Source of the DNA: Verrucomicrobiota bacterium
GTDB taxonomy: Bacteria > Verrucomicrobiota > Verrucomicrobiia > Opitutales > UBA953
Length of the DNA stretch: 64,000 nt
Reading direction: 5' to 3'
Assembly (NCBI GenBank): GCA_026397955.1
Contig: JAPLTV010000065.1
Location: 44,923-108,922 of the forward strand
Within the stretch, counting starts at the first letter, position 1; every line of letters starts with the position of its first letter. The notes under the pieces were generated by a model that was given only the letters and a program-made list of their open reading frames with translations, had not been told where the DNA came from and ran no database searches. The position numbers and the translations under genes are program-made. This document shows, piece after piece, positions 59,332-64,000 of this stretch.

Positions 59332-61886
59332 GCCCACGGCTGGCCCTTGGTGGCATCGGTCAGGGTGACCTTCACGAACTTGGTATCCTTGGCGCCGAAG
59401 TAGGCTTCGGACAGCGAGTAGAGACCGTGGTTGGTGCCGAGCGGGAACCACTTCTTGCCGTCGACGGAGCCCTCGACCTTGAAGTTCTTGGGGAAGGCGC
59501 TCGGGCGACCGGAGGAATCCATGCGCACTCCGGCGACCTTCTGCGCGGCGGGGAGTTCGATCTGATACCACATGCCCTTCTTCTGGTCACCCTTGGTTTC
59601 CCAGCGGGTCTTACCGTCGGCGTCGCAACCGTTCTGGGCGGTGTCGGCCTGATCGCTGGCGGAGACCTTCCATTCCTTGGCGGCCTTGACGATCGGCGGC
59701 AATGAAGCCTGCAGGGTATCCTGCGTCCACGGAGCGGTGATGCCCTTCATCTCTTCGCGGATGCGGGCGACGTCCTTGGGGAAGATGAGCGCGCCCTTGT
59801 TGCCAAAGGAATTCCGGACGTACGACGTGACGGCGGCGATCCACTCGTCGTCGTTCATGGCCATGGGCACCATCTGGGCGTCGTAGGTCTTGCCGCCGAT
59901 GGGACCGGACATGCCGGCGAGCAGCACGCGCACGATACCGTCGCGGTGGCCCTTGATGGTCACGGCGTTGCCGAGGGGCGGAGCAATGGTCATGCCGGGC
60001 TTGGGGCCGTCGACAGCCATGCCCTTGCCATCATAACCATGGCAGGCGAAGCAAAGCTCGCGGTAGATACCCTGACCTTTGACGAGCAACTTGTTCTCAT
60101 CACCGGTGTATTCGCGGCCGCCGACTTGATCGGTGCCGGTGAGGATCATGGCGCCGAGTTCCTTGACGCCCTTGGAGGCGGAAGTGAGCAGGACCTTCTG
60201 CTGGAACTTGGCGAAGTCAGGCCAAGCCTTGACGTCGTTGGAACCGAGGACCTTGGCGGACATGATTACCTGCAGGGCGACGGTGGCATCCTGGTCTGCG
60301 CCCAGCTTGGCGAAATCTTCGATGAGGGTCTTGTCGCCTGCCCGCACAAGCGATTCTCCGGCGCGCAAGCCCTGACGACGGAGATCAGGGTTCTTGTCGG
60401 CGAGGAACGCACGGACGATCTTGGCGTCGAGGGCACCGAGGCCTTCGAGCGTCCAGAGAGCGTGGATGCGGCCGAGGGACTCCTTGCCGCCGAGGGCGAG
60501 CTCGGTGAGCGCAGGGACGACAGACTTGTCGCCCTTGAGGACGAGGAGTTTCTGGGCGGTGTCGCGCCACCAGCCGTTCGGGTGCGATAGGTGCGCCACC
60601 AGCTGGGCCGGGGTCTCTTCGAGCATGCGCGGCTGAGGGCCGGGCTGGAAATCCTTGTGCACGAGGCGCCAGACACGGCCGTAGCCGTAGATCTTATCGA
60701 GGCCGTACTGCTGGACGACCTTACGGAGATAACTGCCGTCCTTCACCCAGTTGCCCTCCTGGATGATGCCGCGATACATGTCCACGAGGTAGAGGCAGCC
60801 GTCCGGGCCGTTCACCATGTTGACGATGCGGAAGTTCGGGTCGCTGGAGCGGATGAACTCCGACTTGGCGTAGGGATTCTCGACATGCGTGATGCCGTCG
60901 ACGACCGAGACCTTGGCGCGACGGATGAGTCGGCCGACGGGCTCGGAGATGAGCACATCGCCACGCAGGTCGGCGGGCAGGCGGTCGCCACGGACGACTT
61001 CCTGGCCGCACGAGGCGGTGAAGTGATTCAGTGTCTTATCCGGACGGGTACGACCGGCGCCGCCCTGGTGGTCGGCCAGACCGATCTTCGGCCAGACCTG
61101 CATGAAGTCCTCGGGGAACTGCGTCTTGATGTCGTAGGCTCCGTAGAGGATCGGGGTCTGGAAATGCCACAGGCCTTTTTCGCCGCCGGCATTGGACCAC
61201 CAGATCTTGCCTTGGTCGTCCTGGGCGAGGCCCCACTGGCCACCGCCGTTCGGGATGGTTTCCTTGAGAGGTTCCTTCGTGCCATTCCAGCGTAGGCGGT
61301 AGGCGTTATAGGTCTGGTACATCCAGTTATCCATCGTCCAGATCAAGCCACTCTGCTGGTGCTCGAGGTTGCCGTTCTTAGGGCCACCCACGAACCAAGG
61401 CTCCTTGGTGTCGGCGATGCCGTCGCCGTTGGTGTCGCGGTAGACGAAGATGTCGAGGGTGTCGGTCTCGTTGATGAGCACGCGGTCATCGAGCGGCAGC
61501 ACCATGCGCGGCAGGAGCATCTTATCACGGAAGAGGACGTGCTTGTCGAACTTACCGTCGCGCTTCGTACTCTCGTGGCGGGAAACGACGCCGATCGGGT
61601 CGTGCTCGTTCTTGCCGTCGATGTCCTGCATGTAGGTCCGCAGCTCGGCGATGTACATGCGGCCGTTGCCATCAAAGGTCAGGTTCGCCGGCTCGCGCAG
61701 GCCGTCGCGCTCGCTGAGCACGAGTTCGAGACGGTAGCCTTCCGGGAGTTCGATGGTCTTCAGCTCATCTTCGGGCGAGAGCGCCTTGACGGGCGGCTGT
61801 GGGGTGAAGTCGGGCTCATAGGGCTTCTCGTCGGCGGCGTAGGCAGCCACGAGGGTGAGCGCAGACAAATAGACGGCGGATCGCAT
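59298..61886 (-). CDS. PVC-type heme-binding dehydrogenase with cytochrome c and discoidin-like domains
   Basis: This large secreted protein (862 aa, signal peptide MRSAVYLSALTLVAAYA) has an N-terminal propeller-type domain (about 40-410, with LPEGYRLELVLSE and the NGPDGCLYLVDMYRGIIQE segment), a HEAT-like region (about 430-580), a cytochrome c site CFACH near 610, and a C-terminal F5/8-type discoidin-like domain (about 700-862). Such proteins are frequent in Planctomycetes and Verrucomicrobia next to sulfatases and are thought to oxidise sugars. An SD-like CGGAGG lies 11 bases before the ATG. It is divergent from the sulfatase at 61996. Confidence 0.87.
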   Translation of the reverse strand: MRSAVYLSALTLVAAYAADEKPYEPDFTPQPPVKALSPEDELKTIELPEGYRLELVLSERDGLREPANLTFDGNGRMYIAELRTYMQDIDGKNEHDPIGVVSRHESTKRDGKFDKHVLFRDKMLLPRMVLPLDDRVLINETDTLDIFVYRDTNGDGIADTKEPWFVGGPKNGNLEHQQSGLIWTMDNWMYQTYNAYRLRWNGTKEPLKETIPNGGGQWGLAQDDQGKIWWSNAGGEKGLWHFQTPILYGAYDIKTQFPEDFMQVWPKIGLADHQGGAGRTRPDKTLNHFTASCGQEVVRGDRLPADLRGDVLISEPVGRLIRRAKVSVVDGITHVENPYAKSEFIRSSDPNFRIVNMVNGPDGCLYLVDMYRGIIQEGNWVKDGSYLRKVVQQYGLDKIYGYGRVWRLVHKDFQPGPQPRMLEETPAQLVAHLSHPNGWWRDTAQKLLVLKGDKSVVPALTELALGGKESLGRIHALWTLEGLGALDAKIVRAFLADKNPDLRRQGLRAGESLVRAGDKTLIEDFAKLGADQDATVALQVIMSAKVLGSNDVKAWPDFAKFQQKVLLTSASKGVKELGAMILTGTDQVGGREYTGDENKLLVKGQGIYRELCFACHGYDGKGMAVDGPKPGMTIAPPLGNAVTIKGHRDGIVRVLLAGMSGPIGGKTYDAQMVPMAMNDDEWIAAVTSYVRNSFGNKGALIFPKDVARIREEMKGITAPWTQDTLQASLPPIVKAAKEWKVSASDQADTAQNGCDADGKTRWETKGDQKKGMWYQIELPAAQKVAGVRMDSSGRPSAFPKNFKVEGSVDGKKWFPLGTNHGLYSLSEAYFGAKDTKFVKVTLTDATKGQPWAIQELQLVAQK

Positions 61887-61995
61887 AGGGGTATGCCTCC
61901 GAATCTCCCTCGTTGTTCAGCCCTTTCAAGCCGTATTCCCTGCCTGGCCTTAAAACGCCTTTGCCAAGCGCCCAACGGTCGCCTTTCTCATCCCC

Positions 61996-63381
61996 ATGCG
62001 ACCCCTGCTGCTGGCCCTGCTTACGGCCTTTTCCCTTGGCCTGACCGCGGCGGGCAAACCGAATGTCGTCATCATCCTGGCCGACGACCTCGGCTACGGT
62101 GACCTAGGCTGCTACGGACACCCGACGATCAAGACCCCAAATCTCGACAAGATGGCCGCCGAAGGTGCCCGCTTCACGCAGTTCTACGTCGCCGCGGAAG
62201 TCTGCACCCCGAGCCGCGCCTCGCTTCTGACCGGTCGTTACCCGATCCGTTCTGGCATGGCGCATAACCAGTTCCGCGTCTTGCGTGCCATCTCCACCGG
62301 CGGATTGCCGTCCACCGAGGTGACGATCGCCCAAGCGCTCAAGGCACAAGGGTATGCGACTGGCATGGTCGGCAAATGGCACCTCGGCGTCTGGACGAAC
62401 AGCCCCGAGCATCATCCGCTCAAGCACGGCTTCGATTTCCACTTCGGCCTGCCCCATTCGAACGACATGAATCCGTCGGCCGGCAATCCCGTTAAAGCTG
62501 GCGCCCGCGTCGACCAGGACGCCGCCTGGTGGAACGCCCCGCTCTTCCGCGGCTACGAACTCGTCGACCCCAAGGCCGACCAGACGCAGCTGACCCGCCG
62601 CTACACCGAAGAAGCCACGAACTTCATCGCTGCCAACAGGACCCAACCCTTCTTCCTCTACTTCGCCCACACCTTCCCGCACACGCCGCTGTTCGCCTCG
62701 GATCGCTTTAAGGGTAAGAGCAGCCGCGGTATCTATGGCGACGTCGTCGAGGAGCTCGACTGGAGCGTCGGTGAGATTTTCAAGGCGCTCAAGGAACAGG
62801 GCGTGGCCGACAATACCCTCGTAGTCTTCACCAGCGATAACGGCCCTTGGCTGCTGATGGGCACCGAGACCGGTGGCAGCGCCGGCCTGCTGCGCGACGG
62901 CAAGGGCAGCACCTGGGAAGGCGGCATGCGTGTACCCGGCATCTTCTGGATGCCAGGCAAGATCAAGCCCACCGTCGAGCGCAACGTTGCGTCGACCCTC
63001 GACCTCTTCCCCTCCGTGATACGGTTGGCCGGCGGCTCGATGCCCTCGGATCGTCCGATGGACGGCGTCGACCTCACCGGCCTGCTCATGAATCAGGAGA
63101 AGATCGAGCGTGACGTGTTTTGTTACTATCGCGGCGAGCAGCTCTATGCCGCGCGCCTCGGCGCCTGGAAGCTGCACCTCATCACCCAAGCTGGTTACGG
63201 CGAGAAGCCCGTCACCCACGAGAAACCTTTGCTCTATAATCTGGAAGTCGACCCGTCCGAGAATCACGAAATCTCCGCCGAACATCCCGACGTCGTCGCT
63301 CGCCTCCAGGCCGCCATCGCTAAGCATCGTGCCACCGTGACCCCGGTCCGCAGCCAGCTGATCGACGTCGTCGCCAAGTAA
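61996..63381 (+). CDS. Secreted sulfatase (CTPSR type)
   Basis: Signal peptide to about residue 19. Metal residues are in VVIILADDLGYGDLG and the formylglycine site is C70 in EVCTPSRASLLTGR, the classical CxPxR. FTSDNGPWLLMG and the C-terminal substrate region (KLHLITQAGYG) complete the fold; 461 aa. It probably removes sulfate from a polysaccharide or glycosaminoglycan in the periplasm. It is divergent from the heme-binding dehydrogenase across 109 bases, a pairing common in polysaccharide-using Verrucomicrobia. The leader is pyrimidine-rich (CTTTCTCATCCCC before ATG). Confidence 0.92.
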   Translation: MRPLLLALLTAFSLGLTAAGKPNVVIILADDLGYGDLGCYGHPTIKTPNLDKMAAEGARFTQFYVAAEVCTPSRASLLTGRYPIRSGMAHNQFRVLRAISTGGLPSTEVTIAQALKAQGYATGMVGKWHLGVWTNSPEHHPLKHGFDFHFGLPHSNDMNPSAGNPVKAGARVDQDAAWWNAPLFRGYELVDPKADQTQLTRRYTEEATNFIAANRTQPFFLYFAHTFPHTPLFASDRFKGKSSRGIYGDVVEELDWSVGEIFKALKEQGVADNTLVVFTSDNGPWLLMGTETGGSAGLLRDGKGSTWEGGMRVPGIFWMPGKIKPTVERNVASTLDLFPSVIRLAGGSMPSDRPMDGVDLTGLLMNQEKIERDVFCYYRGEQLYAARLGAWKLHLITQAGYGEKPVTHEKPLLYNLEVDPSENHEISAEHPDVVARLQAAIAKHRATVTPVRSQLIDVVAK

Positions 63382-63428
63382 ACGTTCATCCTTCCCTCGG
63401 GGCCGTTTTCGCCCTATCTCTATCGCAC

Positions 63429-63501
63429 GGGCCTATAGCTCAACGGTTAGAGCACGGAACTCATAATTCCTTGGTTCTGGGTTCAAATCCCGGTGGGCCC
63501 A
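63429..63501 (+). tRNA. tRNA with CAU anticodon, probably tRNA-Ile2 (lysidine type)
   Basis: A full cloverleaf of 73 bases: acceptor GGGCCTA/TGGGCCC with A73, D-arm GCTC-AACGGTTA-GAGC, anticodon loop CTCATAA, variable TGGTT and T-arm CTGGG-TTCAAAT-CCCGG. CCA is not encoded. C4-G69 and C5-G68 pairs and the short D-loop resemble tRNA-Ile2 recognised by TilS rather than elongator tRNA-Met. An elongator tRNA-Met cannot be excluded without comparison. One mismatch (C-U) closes the anticodon stem. Confidence 0.9.
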
Positions 63502-63905
63502 CTTACTTTGGCTCTGATAATAAAGGACTTACGGATTATAAAGCCCTTGATAATAGGGGCCTAAGTCCGCTTTTCCTCCGATCTGCGAGTTTGCTAAGGA
63601 TTCCGAGCACCTTTCGGCACCCTTCTTGCCGGATTAAGGCCTTTGTTGGGCCCCTGTTAGGCCCTCACTCCAGGCATAGCTCCGTCCCCCACCCCGGAAG
63701 GAATCTTTTCGGAGCCCCTTTTCAATGCGTGGCACGTCACCCGCCAAAGAAAAACGTGGGCTTACTTTGCAATTTCACGCTGTTGCGATGACAGACCCTC
63801 AAGGCCACCCCACCCCGCCCCTGAGGGCAAGCCAGAGGGGTCTAATAGGCCTTCAAAAGAGTCTAAGGACTTGGCAAGCCGACCGGCATAGGCCAATCAA
63901 GGTTT
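63502..63905 (+). other. Gene-free stretch after the tRNA, possible island boundary
   Basis: About 400 bases without a credible gene; open frames here overlap the tRNA or lack coding character. Directly after the tRNA is CTTACTTTG; this recurs at 63761-63769 behind GTGGG, so GTGGG(CCCA)CTTACTTTG near the tRNA end is partly repeated. It contains further short direct and inverted repeats (GATAATA twice; TTGGC/GCCAA). Confidence 0.4.
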
Positions 63906-64000
63906 ATGGCATCTATCCCTAAGAAAGTCTCTGAGCGCATCTCGGAAGGTCTAAAGCGTTTTCAGCCGATCATCCAGGCCGCAAAAGCCCGGGATGCCGG
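63906..64000 (+). CDS. Start of a gene resembling HsdR-N-type nuclease-domain proteins (cut by window edge)
   Basis: The frame from the ATG at 63906 is open to the edge and gives MASIPKKVSERISEGLKRF and then QPIIQAAKARDAG. This N-terminus recalls the widespread 'restriction endonuclease / HsdR N-terminal-like' proteins, which start with similar KRFQPIL-AAKxRD segments. Only 31 residues are visible, so this is a tentative match from memory. Its location behind a tRNA fits an acquired region. Confidence 0.45.
   Translation, partial: MASIPKKVSERISEGLKRFQPIIQAAKARDA

Noticed and set aside
63471..63791. Open frame starting inside the tRNA
   Set aside because: It begins within the tRNA 3' half and has no coding character; such frames arise from conserved tRNA sequence.

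Overview
The window is a GC-rich, densely coded bacterial chromosome segment. It most likely comes from a member of the Verrucomicrobiota, probably Opitutia-like. This is inferred from the combination of a heme-binding dehydrogenase of the Planctomycetes/Verrucomicrobia type (propeller, HEAT region, cytochrome c, discoidin-like tail), three secreted sulfatases, DUF5069 and YHYH proteins, and a complete Gram-negative envelope toolkit (Mla, LpxR, OmpA-like lipoprotein). I had no 16S gene or database search to confirm it.

Layout. 1-6000: housekeeping genes mazG (cut by the left edge), trpC, rsmA and rimO, with a SNF2 helicase facing rimO. 6100-11900: the complete 2-oxoglutarate dehydrogenase complex (sucA, sucB, lpdA), a terminator, and the SRP RNA on the minus strand. 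11958-20604: valS followed without gaps by six amino-sugar genes (nagB, ROK kinase, PIG-L deacetylase, nucleotidyltransferase, NahK-like kinase, epimerase). 20594-24175: a minus-strand operon of a His-rich YAHxHP protein, SCO, Ppx/GppA and LpxR. 24267-31182: a plus-strand run that begins with mlaE, mlaF, mlaD and an auxiliary lipoprotein and continues with DUF5069, a degenerate SpoU protein, an unknown gene and an MFS carrier. 31183-41796: M16 peptidase, prfB, an ATP-grasp-like gene, a DsbD-like reductase with an unusual domain order, an OmpA-like lipoprotein, a MoeB-rhodanese fusion, ruvX and truA.

41846-47495 holds secreted genes: YHYH protein, sulfatase, PEBP protein, HupE-like protein and a second sulfatase. 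Three of these carry Gly/Lys-rich low-complexity segments. 47550-52659 holds a glutaredoxin, a mutarotase-like protein and a three-gene sugar cluster (cupin, TIM-barrel isomerase, Gfo/Idh oxidoreductase) whose leaders contain short pyrimidine-rich tandem repeats. 52739-54899 holds a 21-bp inverted repeat, a two-DTG aspartic-protease-like gene and a double-thioredoxin protein. 54961-59206 looks like accessory DNA: two DUF3293 paralogues, a CPBP protease, a GYF-domain protein and an unknown membrane protein. The last gene (Sel1 repeats plus DUF3293) lies between two copies of the 3' end of the neighbouring dehydrogenase gene. 59298-63381 holds that dehydrogenase and a divergent sulfatase.

The right end has a tRNA with anticodon CAU (probably tRNA-Ile2), then about 400 bases with no recognisable gene, then the start of what resembles an HsdR-N nuclease-like gene. 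This may be the edge of a tRNA-anchored island. The most interesting items are the repeat-flanked Sel1-DUF3293 cassette, the two-branch amino-sugar operon, the tandem retropepsin-like protein, the tRNA-proximal boundary, and the pyrimidine-rich, SD-poor leaders with tandem repeats.
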